Of a DNA stretch of 64,000 nucleotides, positions 1 through 7,727 are shown in pieces (positions within the stretch are counted from its first letter, which is position 1; each line of letters starts with the position of its first letter). The notes beneath the pieces were generated by a model. It had not been told where the DNA came from and did no database searches. It was given only the letters and a program-made list of their open reading frames with translations. Both the position numbers and the translations under genes were made by a program. The DNA is from Planctomycetota bacterium (GTDB lineage: Bacteria > Planctomycetota > Planctomycetia > Pirellulales > Pirellulaceae), in the NCBI GenBank assembly GCA_963204915.1, contig CAUJHS010000061.1, forward strand, positions 1-64,000. Reading direction: 5' to 3'.

Positions 1-7
1 GCCTAAC

Positions 8-27
8 CGCCCCCGGTTCTTGGGGCG
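8..27. terminator. GC-rich hairpin at window edge
   Basis: A stem CGCCCC / GGGGCG with an 8-nt loop is visible, and a short T-rich stretch (gtatttt) follows about 20 nt later. It may be the 3' end structure of a gene lying outside the window. It lacks an immediate U-run, so it could be incidental. Confidence 0.25.
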
Positions 28-210
28 CGGGCCCTTGCCCCCCGTATTTTGTAGCCCGGTTGGCGTTTAGCCCACGGCTATGCGCGCACGACCTGGCGAA
101 TGCGGTCGATGTGCGAACTTGTTCAATGTGCGACCTGGCGCATGAGCTGGCCTGGAGCAACCTTGCCGGTTTCGCGGCGTCGGGGTATACCTACAGGTTT
201 GCCCCTGTAA

Positions 211-255
211 GTTTGTCGTGCGTCGATTTGTCATGTGTCGATTTGTCCTTTGTCG
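211..255. repeat. Three tandem 15-nt TGTCG-type units upstream of accA
   Basis: Three consecutive 15-nt units of the form [AG]TTTGTCNNNNGTCG lie at 211-225, 226-240 and 241-255 and end 17 nt before the accA start codon. Degenerate copies of the same unit occur at many other places in this window (see findings). A perfect 6-bp hairpin, TACAGG / CCTGTA (192-209), sits directly before the array. Confidence 0.75.
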
Positions 256-272
256 CTTGCTGTGAATCTCCG

Positions 273-1244
273 ATGGATGCACCCAATCCCGCGCTGGATT
301 TTGAACGGCCGATCTTCGAGTTGAGCAACCAACTTCGTGCGTTGGAGAAATCCTCGGGCGACCGGCCCGACGCCCAAGAGGAAATTCGCCGCCTACGTCG
401 CGAACTGGTGGACACCACCAAACGCATTTACGGCTCGCTCACGCCGTGGCAAATTGTGCAGGTGGCGCGGCACCCGAGCCGGCCGCACACGGTCGATTAC
501 ATTTCGCTGCTGTTCGATGAGTTCGTCGAGCTGCACGGCGACCGCCGGTTCGGCGACGACCGGGCAATTCTGACCGGCTTCGCAAAGTTGGACGAGCATA
601 AGGTAATGCTCGTGGGCCACGAGAAAGGCAAGAACTTCAAAGAACGCAGTGCATGTTACTTTGGATGTGCGCATCCGGAGGGCTATCGCAAAGCGCTCTC
701 GAAGATGCAAATGGCGGCCAAGCACGGGTTGCCCATCATTTGCCTGATTGACACGCCCGGCGCCTACCCCGGCATTGGGGCCGAAGAACGCGGGCAGAGC
801 GAAGCAATCGCCGAGAACATGTACGAGATGTCGCGCCTGGCCACGCCGATCATTTGCGTGGTGATTGGCGAAGGCGGCAGCGGCGGCGCCTTGGGCATTG
901 GCGTGGGCGACCGCGTGGGCGTGCTGCAATACAGTTATTATTCAGTCATCAGCCCCGAAGGATGCGCCGGCATCTTGTGGAAAAGCGGCGAGTTCGCCGA
1001 AGACGCCGCCCGAGCGCTGCGGTTCACCTCGAAAGACCTGCTCGAACTTGGCGTGATCGACGCCGTGATCGAAGAACCGCTGGGCGGCGCCCATCGCGAA
1101 CCCTACCAAACCGCCGCCCGGCTCAAACAGTTCCTGGTCAAAATGCTGCGCGAACTGACGCCCATTCCCAAAGACGAACTGGTCAACCAGCGTTACGACA
1201 AGTTCCGCCGCATGGGCAAATTCCTGGAAGAGGCCACCGCGTAA
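273..1244 (+). CDS. accA: Acetyl-CoA carboxylase, carboxyltransferase subunit alpha
   Basis: This is the carboxyltransferase alpha subunit. With AccD it transfers the carboxyl group from biotin on AccB to acetyl-CoA, giving malonyl-CoA for fatty-acid synthesis in the cytoplasm. The crotonase-like fold is recognised from DTPGAYPGIGAEERGQ, the glycine-rich GEGGSGGALGIG and YSVISPEGCA. The frame is open upstream to position 60, but that part translates the 15-nt repeat array and is not protein-like. The ATG at 273 gives 323 residues, close to the 319 of E. coli AccA. No convincing Shine-Dalgarno precedes it. The Uma2 gene starts 2 nt after the stop, so the two are probably cotranscribed. accD is not in the window. 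Confidence 0.96.
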   Translation: MDAPNPALDFERPIFELSNQLRALEKSSGDRPDAQEEIRRLRRELVDTTKRIYGSLTPWQIVQVARHPSRPHTVDYISLLFDEFVELHGDRRFGDDRAILTGFAKLDEHKVMLVGHEKGKNFKERSACYFGCAHPEGYRKALSKMQMAAKHGLPIICLIDTPGAYPGIGAEERGQSEAIAENMYEMSRLATPIICVVIGEGGSGGALGIGVGDRVGVLQYSYYSVISPEGCAGILWKSGEFAEDAARALRFTSKDLLELGVIDAVIEEPLGGAHREPYQTAARLKQFLVKMLRELTPIPKDELVNQRYDKFRRMGKFLEEATA

Positions 1245-1246
1245 CG

Positions 1247-1798
1247 ATGAGTACAACCGCGTACACCACGGCCGAGGACCTGTTGCGTCTGCCGGATGAT
1301 GGCTTTCGCTACGAGTTGGTTGAGGGAGAGTTAACACGAATGAACCCCGCTGGATCGCGCCATGGCGCCGTGATCGTCGAGCTGACCGCGCGATTGCATC
1401 AACACGTGCGCATGGAGAACTTGGGCCGTGTATTTGGAGCGGAAACGGGCTTCATCTTGCAGCGCGATCCCGACACGGTGCGGGCGCCGGACATCGCGTT
1501 TGTTCGCCGCGAGCGTTTGGAAGCGACCGGACTTCCCGCGGGCTTTTATCCCGGCGCTCCGGACCTGGCCGTGGAAGTGGTTTCCCCGAACGACACCTTC
1601 GCCAGTGTCGATGAGAAAGCCCGCGCGTGGCTGGCCGCGGGAGCGCGGCTGGTGTGGAACGTGCGGCCGGAGGCGCGCGTGGTCGAGGCGTATCGTCCGG
1701 CACACATCGTCGAAATCTTGCCTGAAGATCAAACGCTGACTGCCGAAGAGGTCATTCCGGGTTTTGCATGTCTTGTGTCGGAGATCTTTCCAAAGTAA
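1247..1798 (+). CDS. Uma2 family (DUF820) putative restriction-fold endonuclease
   Basis: A 183-residue protein of the Uma2/DUF820 family, which has a PD-(D/E)xK nuclease fold and is abundant in cyanobacteria and planctomycetes. Visible family features are the N-terminal YELVEGEL, the PDIAFV segment, and DLAVEVVSPND, which carries the acidic residue and E-x-V of the core. The missing Lys is typical of many members. The substrate is unknown. It starts 2 nt after accA. Its last 47 nt overlap the 3' end of the convergent membrane-protein gene, so the two mRNAs have complementary 3' ends. Confidence 0.88.
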   Translation: MSTTAYTTAEDLLRLPDDGFRYELVEGELTRMNPAGSRHGAVIVELTARLHQHVRMENLGRVFGAETGFILQRDPDTVRAPDIAFVRRERLEATGLPAGFYPGAPDLAVEVVSPNDTFASVDEKARAWLAAGARLVWNVRPEARVVEAYRPAHIVEILPEDQTLTAEEVIPGFACLVSEIFPK

Positions 1799-2684
1799 TC
1801 GGCGTCTCGGAAAGAATAAGCCGGTATCCGCACCAGCGCAAGATCAGGAAGTGCGTCAGCGGAGCCAAACTACCCAGAGCCGAAGCGATCACGAAGTTCA
1901 ACGTGTCGCTCGTCGCGCCATGCGACTCCATCAGGCCCGCGGCCAGCCCGCCAGCGATCGCCGTCACGGTCGGCAGCGGCAGCCATCGCCAGAACGTTCC
2001 CGGCAGAAGCAGCCAGTACGCCGCCGTAACCGTGGCGAGCGGCGGCGCCAAGATCACGGCGCTCAAAGAAATGGTGATCGACCCGGTAAAGCCAAACCCG
2101 CCGCCGGGCGCCGCATTGCCCAAGCCGGGTCTCGGAATCGAAGGTTCATCGCCCGAGGCGAAGGTCAGAGGGAAGAACTGCGCCGCGCCCACGAACAACG
2201 CCGCCAGCAGCGTGGTCACGAACATCGCGCGCATAGAAAACTGCGCCGGCCGCGCCGACAAGGCCGAACTCTGGCCGACGGGCCACATCCGCCGTCCGCG
2301 GAACAGCTCCGGCGTCAGGCCGAACAGCACAACCGCCAGTGGAATCAGGCTGACGACCGTCGAGGTCTTCGCCGCGAGCCGTACAAAACCGTGTTCGCCA
2401 ACATCATGCAGGAACAGCGCCGACCACGACAGCAGCGCCGCCAGCACTCCGAGGGAAACGCGCCACGCCGCGTGCGGTCGGCCGAGCATGATCCACGCCG
2501 CGAGGAGCTGCGTTTGGAAATAGACGAGCAGCGTCGGCAGCACGGCCAGCAACATAGCCAACTGCGGCGAACGCGCCCAAGGCGAGAACGCTTCGCCCAG
2601 GAGCCAACTCTTCACGCCCAGCGCCAGCACGAACAGGATCACAACCACATGCAGCGTAAAATAGACCTTGGCGCCGCGACTCAT
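1752..2684 (-). CDS. Polytopic membrane protein of unknown function
   Basis: About 310 residues with roughly seven to eight hydrophobic segments. An internal QFSMRAMFVTTLLAALF stretch resembles the F-S-x-R membrane-entry motif common in uncharacterised planctomycete proteins. The ATG at 2684 (MSRGAKVYF) is preferred over the ATG at 2717 because GGAG lies about 9 nt before it. The 11 extra N-terminal residues of the longer form have no such signal. The 3' end overlaps the Uma2 gene by 47 nt. No catalytic motif is recognised and no function is proposed. Confidence 0.7.
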   Translation of the reverse strand: MSRGAKVYFTLHVVVILFVLALGVKSWLLGEAFSPWARSPQLAMLLAVLPTLLVYFQTQLLAAWIMLGRPHAAWRVSLGVLAALLSWSALFLHDVGEHGFVRLAAKTSTVVSLIPLAVVLFGLTPELFRGRRMWPVGQSSALSARPAQFSMRAMFVTTLLAALFVGAAQFFPLTFASGDEPSIPRPGLGNAAPGGGFGFTGSITISLSAVILAPPLATVTAAYWLLLPGTFWRWLPLPTVTAIAGGLAAGLMESHGATSDTLNFVIASALGSLAPLTHFLILRWCGYRLILSETPITLERSPTQDMQNPE

Positions 2685-2717
2685 GCTCGTCGCTCCGATC
2701 GGTTCCGCGGCGAGCAT

Positions 2718-2808
2718 CGTTGTTCAACTCGCGGTTGTTGTGCCGTGACGTCGTTGCGCGGTTGCGTTGTTGTGCCGCGCGTTTGTCGATGCGTCGATGT
2801 GTCGGCGC
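2718..2808. repeat. Degenerate TTG/TGTCG repeat stretch
   Basis: Two similar segments, GCGGTTGTTGTGCCG and GCGGTTGCGTTGTTGTGCCG, are followed by TTTGTCGATGCGTCGATGTGTCG (2782-2804), a degenerate copy of the 15-nt unit seen before accA. The stretch sits immediately upstream of the minus-strand membrane-protein gene. Confidence 0.5.
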
Positions 2809-2921
2809 CTCGTACGCTGCGGCGGTCATTTCCCAGAGCCATATCGCCAGGCCAAAAGGCCCTGCCGAACGTCCGATAATGTCCGTTATGTTCGGTTGGG
2901 GGCAGGGTTTTCCCAGGAAAA

Positions 2922-2988
2922 TGCAGGTTTTCTGCAAATAACGGGCTTTCTCACCCACGCCGTTCTAGCCGTTATTTGGCGGCGTGGG
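2922..2988. promoter_or_regulatory. Cluster of overlapping, mutually exclusive inverted repeats
   Basis: Three perfect dyads share sequence: TGCAG/CTGCA (2922-2926 with 2932-2936), CAAATAACGG/CCGTTATTTG (2935-2944 with 2969-2978), and CCCACGCCG/CGGCGTGGG (2954-2962 with 2980-2988). The last two interleave, so they cannot form as simple nested hairpins together. Read on the minus strand they follow the cvpA stop codon and precede the next minus-strand gene. The short TGCAG stem is followed there by ATTTTCC, so termination or attenuation is possible. Confidence 0.5.
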
Positions 2989-3026
2989 AACCGGGCGGCC
3001 ATGGCCGAATGACTGTCGTGCGGCGG

Positions 3027-3689
3027 CTAGCGCGAGAAACCGGGCAGACTCCCCTTCTCGGCGGCGGCTCGCATTTGGTCGAACATGGCTTCGGTGTTCA
3101 CCGGCAGGTTCATCTCTTGCGGGAACTCCAAGTGCATCTCGCCGTCGTGGTGCAAATGTCCGAACACGCGGTCGGCCGGACTGAGGCGATCGTCGAGCTT
3201 ATGAATGTACGGCGAGAGCGTGTCGTGCACTTCCTTCGGCATCACCGCGTGCGCCCGATCAAGCGCCAGCGCGATGTAATGTCCCGAGCGCGAGTTGACC
3301 ACCTTGTCTCGGTTGACCGGCCCGAGCAGCGACACGGCGAAGATCGTAATCACAATGCACAACAACGCGCCTTTGACCAACCCCAGCAGCGCGCCAATCT
3401 GGCGGTCGAACTCTTTCAGCTTGAGCCGGTCGATGGCGCCCGAGACCAGCCGGAACGCGATCCACACCACCAGCGACGTTCCCAGGAACAGCGCCAACAT
3501 GGCCACACCCACGTTCCACGGCGGATCGGCGTCGATGCGTTGTGCGACCACATCGCGAAAATTCCAAGCCACAAAGTAACTCGCCACGATCGAAGTGATC
3601 GACGCCACTTGCCAGGCCAACCCCTTCCAGGCGCCGTACGCCGCGGCCGCGCCAATCACCATCAGCATGATAACGTCGTAGACCTGCAT
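3027..3689 (-). CDS. cvpA: CvpA family membrane protein
   Basis: A 220-residue protein with four predicted transmembrane segments in the first two thirds. The N-terminal YDVIMLMVIGAAAAYGAWKG, the FLGTSLVVWIAFRLVSG segment and the GALLGLVKGALLC loop match the CvpA family, which in E. coli is linked to colicin V production and envelope stress. The C-terminal 80 residues are hydrophilic and extend beyond the core. The gene is divergent from the DUF457 gene (3886). The dyad cluster at 2922-2988 lies just downstream. Confidence 0.85.
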   Translation of the reverse strand: MQVYDVIMLMVIGAAAAYGAWKGLAWQVASITSIVASYFVAWNFRDVVAQRIDADPPWNVGVAMLALFLGTSLVVWIAFRLVSGAIDRLKLKEFDRQIGALLGLVKGALLCIVITIFAVSLLGPVNRDKVVNSRSGHYIALALDRAHAVMPKEVHDTLSPYIHKLDDRLSPADRVFGHLHHDGEMHLEFPQEMNLPVNTEAMFDQMRAAAEKGSLPGFSR

Positions 3690-3833
3690 CGCTTCTTCTC
3701 CAGGTTGCGGGAAACGGGCGGACTATACCAAACGGGTCAAGTTGGGCGAAGAGCAAGTTGCCGCAACACGCTTCGACGCCGCGACTGCGGGTCTTTTGCT
3801 CTTGGTCTTGCCGTGCGGATTAGATAGAGTTTG

Positions 3834-3849
3834 CCCCGCGCGGGGTTTT
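3834..3849 (+). terminator. CCCCGCGCGGGG palindrome followed by T-run, inside a 5' leader
   Basis: A perfect 12-nt palindrome (3834-3845) is followed directly by TTTTG on the plus strand, as in a compact intrinsic terminator. No plus-strand gene ends here. The next plus-strand start codon is at 3886, about 40 nt further on. It could therefore be an attenuator in that gene's leader, or a chance palindrome in GC-rich DNA. Confidence 0.35.
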
Positions 3850-3885
3850 GTTCGCACGTTTCGTTTTTGCGTCGCGGGTTTCCTC

Positions 3886-4665
3886 ATGGCTGGGTTCAAA
3901 ACGCACATCACGGTGAGTTCGGTCGTTGGCGTGGGATACGGCGCCCTGGGATTGGGGCTCGACTACCCGCTCGAGTCGTGCATGTTGGCCGGCGGCTTGT
4001 GCGGCATCGCGGGCATTTTGCCCGACTTGGACAGCAAATCCGGCGTGCCGGTGCGGGAGATCATGGCGCTGGCGGCGGCCATCGTGCCGATGATGATGAT
4101 CGACCGCTTCCAGCACATGAACATGGGGCCGGAGTCGATCGTGCTGGCCGGAGCGCTCATCTACATTGTGATTCGCTTCGGCGTGGGCGAGATTTTCAAG
4201 CTGTACACCGTGCATCGCGGCATGTGGCACAGCATTCCGGCGGCCATCACGTGCGGGTTGCTGGCGATGTTCATTTGCTCGTGCGAGGATTACCGTCTGC
4301 GCGTGTTCAAGGCCGTGGCGGTGTTCATTGGGTTTATGGCGCACCTGGTGTTGGATGAAATTTGGAGCATTGAGCTGCGCGGCGGAAGGATTCACTTGAA
4401 AAGCTCGTTTGGCACCGCCATTAAGTTTTGGGGCAAGAGCCTGTGGGGCAACTTGTCGACGTACGCCAAGCTCATCGCCATGATCGCCGTGACCATGGGC
4501 GACCCCATTCTGATGGAGCAATTCGGCGTGCAGCCGTTCAACCCGCGCGTGCCCACCAACGCGCAAGAGTGGTTCGAGCATGTGTGGCAAAAACACGGCG
4601 AGCCGCTCCGACAAGCCGACGCCGGCGCCGCGCTGCCAATCGAGCCGCACAGCCATGCGCACTAA
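3886..4665 (+). CDS. DUF457/YdjM-like membrane-bound metal-dependent hydrolase family protein
   Basis: A 259-residue integral membrane protein. DLDSKSG near the N-terminus, HRGMWHS in the middle and HLVLDEIWS further on are the spaced Asp/His motifs of the YdjM/DUF457 family, annotated as membrane-bound metal-dependent hydrolases. Four to five hydrophobic segments are visible. The frame is open upstream, but the ATG at 3886 begins the family-like MAGFKTHITVSS segment, typical of the amino terminus in this family. The C-terminus is a hydrophilic His-rich tail (HSHAH). The physiological substrate is unknown. Confidence 0.8.
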   Translation: MAGFKTHITVSSVVGVGYGALGLGLDYPLESCMLAGGLCGIAGILPDLDSKSGVPVREIMALAAAIVPMMMIDRFQHMNMGPESIVLAGALIYIVIRFGVGEIFKLYTVHRGMWHSIPAAITCGLLAMFICSCEDYRLRVFKAVAVFIGFMAHLVLDEIWSIELRGGRIHLKSSFGTAIKFWGKSLWGNLSTYAKLIAMIAVTMGDPILMEQFGVQPFNPRVPTNAQEWFEHVWQKHGEPLRQADAGAALPIEPHSHAH

Positions 4666-4974
4666 CGCGCCGCAAAACAACGAAAAACGTTAGCCGGTGG
4701 GCGCTGCCTACGGTTGGCGTTGCGTTGGTCGCGAGCGCGAACCGCACGCTCGCGCGGGGCGGCTCATGAGTCATCCGCCATCGCGATTTGTCGTGTGTCG
4801 ATTTGTCAGCACGGGGTGCGGCGACGAGCGACCATCGGATCGGTCGTCGGAGCAACCGTTTGTGTTTCCTTCCGCCGCGGATCAGGGCAGGGCGTGGCGA
4901 AGAATCTCACGCCGCAAAAGGCCAGGGCAGAGCAATGGCGGCTGGGAAGCGGCGCTCGCGATCCGGGCACCAGG
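4666..4974. other. Intergenic region with repeat relics
   Basis: This 309-bp gap lies between the DUF457 gene and the 3' end of dtd. It holds GTTAGCCGGTGGGCGC near 4691, related to the GTGGGC hairpin repeats around pdxA. It also holds a copy of the TGTCG unit at 4783-4807 (ATTTGTCGTGTGTCGATTTG). No ORF with protein-like composition or convincing start is seen. Confidence 0.6.
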
Positions 4975-5424
4975 TTAGAACAGCTTGCGGCTATCCAGCA
5001 GCAGCGTCACGGGGCCGTCGTTCACCAGTTCGACCTCCATGTGCGCCTGAAAACGGCCTGTGGCCACGGGGGCGCCGCGCGCGGCGGCTTCGGCGGCGAA
5101 CACCTCGTACAGGCGGTTGGCTTCCTGCGGCGGCGCCGCGTCGGTGAAGCTCGGGCGGCGTCCGCGGCGCACATCGCCGAGCAGCGTAAACTGGCTGACA
5201 ACCAGGATGGCGCCCCCCTGCTCGACCACCGACCGGTTCATTTTTCCCTGATCGTCTTCAAACACGCGCAGACCGACGACTTTCTCGGCCAGGTAGCGTG
5301 CATCGTTGTCGTCATCGCCGTTGGCCACGCCCAACAGCACTAGCAAGCCAGAGCCAATTCGCCCCACGACTTCTCCCGCCACGCTGACGCTTGCCCGACG
5401 AACGCGTTGAACGCAAGCACGCAT
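4975..5424 (-). CDS. dtd: D-aminoacyl-tRNA deacylase
   Basis: Hydrolyses the ester bond between D-amino acids (and mischarged glycine) and tRNA, recycling the tRNA and preventing misincorporation. At 149 residues it matches the family length of about 145-150. The two active-site signatures are present: SQFTL and NDGPVT, the latter containing the Gly-Pro motif. The ATG at 5424 ([13 protein letters not shown]) matches the canonical Dtd amino terminus; the 21 residues of open frame upstream do not. The promoter side contains a TGTCG-repeat stretch (5505-5535). Confidence 0.95.
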   Translation of the reverse strand: MRACVQRVRRASVSVAGEVVGRIGSGLLVLLGVANGDDDNDARYLAEKVVGLRVFEDDQGKMNRSVVEQGGAILVVSQFTLLGDVRRGRRPSFTDAAPPQEANRLYEVFAAEAAARGAPVATGRFQAHMEVELVNDGPVTLLLDSRKLF

Positions 5425-5504
5425 GAGATCAATGCCAACGGACGGGCGCGTCCGCCTTGAGAAGGTGAACCCCGCTGCGCCGCTCAAAGCAGATCTGGCC
5501 GGGG

Positions 5505-5535
5505 TTGTGTCGAAGCGTCGTGTGTCGAAACGTCA
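5505..5535. repeat. TGTCG-type degenerate repeat copy
   Basis: GTTGTGTCGAAGCGTCGTGTG followed by TCGAAACGTC fills the gap between the dtd upstream region and the 3' end of the 5543-6211 gene. It is related to, but more diverged from, the 15-nt units at 211-255. Confidence 0.45.
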
Positions 5536-5542
5536 TAGGGCT

Positions 5543-6211
5543 CTATTGCGGTTTTTGCGTCGCCAATCCGCGTTCCTGGCGAATGGTTTGCACTTCCTCC
5601 ACGATCTGGTTGATCAGCGCTGCGTTGGCGCCCAGGTTGCGTGCTTGAATGAGGAACGACCAGCCAATGAGCGTCACCCCAACCAGCGCCACCGTGAAAT
5701 GCAATATGACGTACTGCTCGGAATTCTGCACCACGGCGCTGGGGTCCGAAGCCGCGCCCAAGGCCACAATGGTCAGAATGAGCAAAATGGCCCCCAGGGC
5801 CATGGGGAACGTGCCGCGTTTGATGCGGTTCGCACGGCGAATATGCTCCGTGCTCAAATGATAGGTTTCCACGACTTCGCGCACCCAGCGCGAGGTGCCG
5901 ACGAAGTAAGTGATCGTAATGCTGTTCACCAACACGTTCACCAGCGCCGCCAAAATTCCAACCCCCATGTGCCACTGTGCGCGCCGAACCACGGGTTGAA
6001 CTTCGGCGGCCACGGCCACAAGCTTCTGTTGAGCCGCTTGCGTCTTCTCGGTCGAGGCGTTGAGCGATCGCTTGGTCGCGTCGACTTCGCGCTGAGCGGC
6101 CAAGTACTCATCGGCCGCGCCGTTGTAATCGCCGCCCCACAGCCCCAGCGCCAGGTTCAGCGCCAGCAGCAGAAAGGCAAACATCGCCAAACTGGAAAAG
6201 ATACGCGTCAA
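5543..6211 (-). CDS. Membrane protein with periplasmic coiled coil, unknown function
   Basis: A 222-residue protein with an N-terminal hydrophobic segment (residues about 5-25), then a helical, probably coiled-coil stretch (about 35-70, with alternating Ala/Gln/Glu/Lys), and three further hydrophobic segments (about 85-105, 135-155, 168-190). The C-terminal tail is short and charged. No family is recognised. It sits upstream of dtd on the same strand, with about 120 nt between them. Confidence 0.65.
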   Translation of the reverse strand: MTRIFSSLAMFAFLLLALNLALGLWGGDYNGAADEYLAAQREVDATKRSLNASTEKTQAAQQKLVAVAAEVQPVVRRAQWHMGVGILAALVNVLVNSITITYFVGTSRWVREVVETYHLSTEHIRRANRIKRGTFPMALGAILLILTIVALGAASDPSAVVQNSEQYVILHFTVALVGVTLIGWSFLIQARNLGANAALINQIVEEVQTIRQERGLATQKPQ

Positions 6212-6283
6212 GGCAGGACACCATTCGGAAATGAAAACGTGGGAATTACCGCCACGCGCGAGGGTGCGATTCGGACCTTCGCT

Positions 6284-6329
6284 ACCAACTCAACCTCAAC
6301 CGTGGGCTTGCGCCCAGCGGCGGATGGTT
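6284..6329. repeat. 46-bp direct repeat, copy 1 (upstream of pdxA)
   Basis: The 46-nt segment aligns without gaps to 7655-7700 with six mismatches by eye. It contains a hairpin-forming core, CCGTGGGC..GCGCCCAGCGG. The rest of the 360-bp gap 6212-6571 holds no convincing ORF. Confidence 0.7.
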
Positions 6330-6559
6330 GGTAGGGGCGACAACACCATGGCGTATTCGTTGGTTTGGGCCGGAAGGCGGGACGTAGGTGATGCGGCGCG
6401 CGGCGGCGAGATTGCTCCAAGGTTCAATTTGCCAGCGGGTCGATCCGTCGTTGTAGCGGCGAAGGGGACGGACTCGCGCGGGTTTGCCGATCCAGCGAAT
6501 ATTCTAGGACGATCTCCCCTCCCCTGCTACCGGCCCTAGGTCGATTTCCCCGCCGCGCC

Positions 6560-6565
6560 TACAAT
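6560..6565 (+). promoter_or_regulatory. TACAAT -10 element adjacent to the pdxA start
   Basis: TACAAT (5/6 match to TATAAT) ends 6 nt before the pdxA ATG at 6572, so initiation from it would give a leaderless or nearly leaderless transcript. No good -35 hexamer is visible at the usual spacing. A very similar GCGCCTACAAT context occurs at 30885-30893. Confidence 0.35.
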
Positions 6566-6571
6566 TCCCGC

Positions 6572-7618
6572 ATGAACCACACCAAACCCCTGTTGGCGTT
6601 CACGCAAGGCGACCCGGCCGGCGTGGGCCCGGAAATCATCGCCGCGGCGTGGACTTCGCCGCAGTTGCACGAACTAGCCCGGCTGGTGGTGATCGGTCGA
6701 CCGGAAATCCTCCAGCGAGCCGTCGATCTGCTAGGCGCGTCCGTGAAGGTGGTCGAAGTGACTGAGCCGGAAGCGGCCGAGTCGAGCCCGGCGCAGCTCC
6801 CCTGCCTTTCCTGCGGTTCGCCCGATGCGGTGAACACGCCCCCGGCGGTGGTCGACGCTCGTAGCGGACAAGCGGCCTACGATGCGCTCATTCTCGCGGC
6901 GCAACTTGCCTTGGCCGATCGCATCGACGGCCTGGTCACGGCGCCTTTGAACAAGGCGGCCCTGTGGGCGGCGGGACATCACTACCCCGGCCATACCGAA
7001 TTGCTGGCCGAGTTATGCGGTGTGCCGGAAGTGGCCATGATGCTGTACCTGGCGCCAGGGCCGCGCCTTGCCGGCAGCGCTGGGTTGGGCGTAGCGCACG
7101 TGACCTTGCACATGGCCTTGCGCGACGTGTTCGCGAACATAACGCCCAAGGCGATTCGTTCGCGCATCGCCCTGGCCGATGGCGTGATGCGGGCCTTGCA
7201 AGCCCCCGGCTCCCCTGCCCCGCGAATTGGCGTGTGCGCGCTCAACCCTCATGCGGGCGAACAAGGCTTGTTCGGCGACGAGGAGCAACGCATCATCGCT
7301 CCGGCCGTCGAGCAAGCGCGGGCAGCGGGCTTCACGGTTGAAGGCCCCCTGCCCGCCGACACGCTGTTGGCTCGCGCCGCAGGAGGAGCGTTCGATGCCG
7401 TGGTGGCCATGTATCACGACCAGGGGCACATTGCGCTCAAGCTGCTCGAAATGCACCGCGCGGTGAACATCACGCTCGGCTTGCCAATCGTGCGCACCAG
7501 CGTGGCGCACGGCACCGCGTTTGACCTGGCCTGGCAAGGCCGCGCCGAATGGAGCGGTCTGATCGAAGCGACGCGCGTGGCCGCGAAACTCGCCCGCCGC
7601 AAGAAGTATGACGGTTAG
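6572..7618 (+). CDS. pdxA: 4-hydroxythreonine-4-phosphate dehydrogenase
   Basis: NAD-dependent oxidation of 4-phosphohydroxy-L-threonine in the DXP-dependent pyridoxal phosphate pathway. At 348 residues it is close to the family length of about 330. Metal-ligand motifs are visible: GHTELLAELCG, NPHAGE and MYHDQGHIALK. TSVAHGTAFDLA near the C-terminus is also characteristic. No Shine-Dalgarno is seen before the ATG, fitting the leaderless reading suggested by TACAAT at 6560. The gene is monocistronic and flanked by two copies of a 46-bp direct repeat. Confidence 0.96.
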   Translation: MNHTKPLLAFTQGDPAGVGPEIIAAAWTSPQLHELARLVVIGRPEILQRAVDLLGASVKVVEVTEPEAAESSPAQLPCLSCGSPDAVNTPPAVVDARSGQAAYDALILAAQLALADRIDGLVTAPLNKAALWAAGHHYPGHTELLAELCGVPEVAMMLYLAPGPRLAGSAGLGVAHVTLHMALRDVFANITPKAIRSRIALADGVMRALQAPGSPAPRIGVCALNPHAGEQGLFGDEEQRIIAPAVEQARAAGFTVEGPLPADTLLARAAGGAFDAVVAMYHDQGHIALKLLEMHRAVNITLGLPIVRTSVAHGTAFDLAWQGRAEWSGLIEATRVAAKLARRKKYDG

Positions 7619-7654
7619 CCGCCACACGTTAGCATGAGGTTCTCGGTGTTCGCC

Positions 7655-7700
7655 GCCAACTCAATCTCAACCGTGGGCGAGCGCCCAGCGGCTGATAGTT
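7655..7700. repeat. 46-bp direct repeat, copy 2 (downstream of pdxA)
   Basis: This copy is about 40/46 identical by eye to 6284-6329 and in the same orientation. Its GTGGGCGAGCGCCC core can form a hairpin and may serve as a weak 3' end structure for pdxA. Confidence 0.7.
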
Positions 7701-7727
7701 CATTACCGTAACTCGCTCGCGGAGGGT

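Noticed and set aside
2935-2988. H-type pseudoknot formed by the interleaved dyads
   Set aside because: Only one base would have to cross a 10-bp stem, which is sterically implausible; alternative hairpins are preferred.
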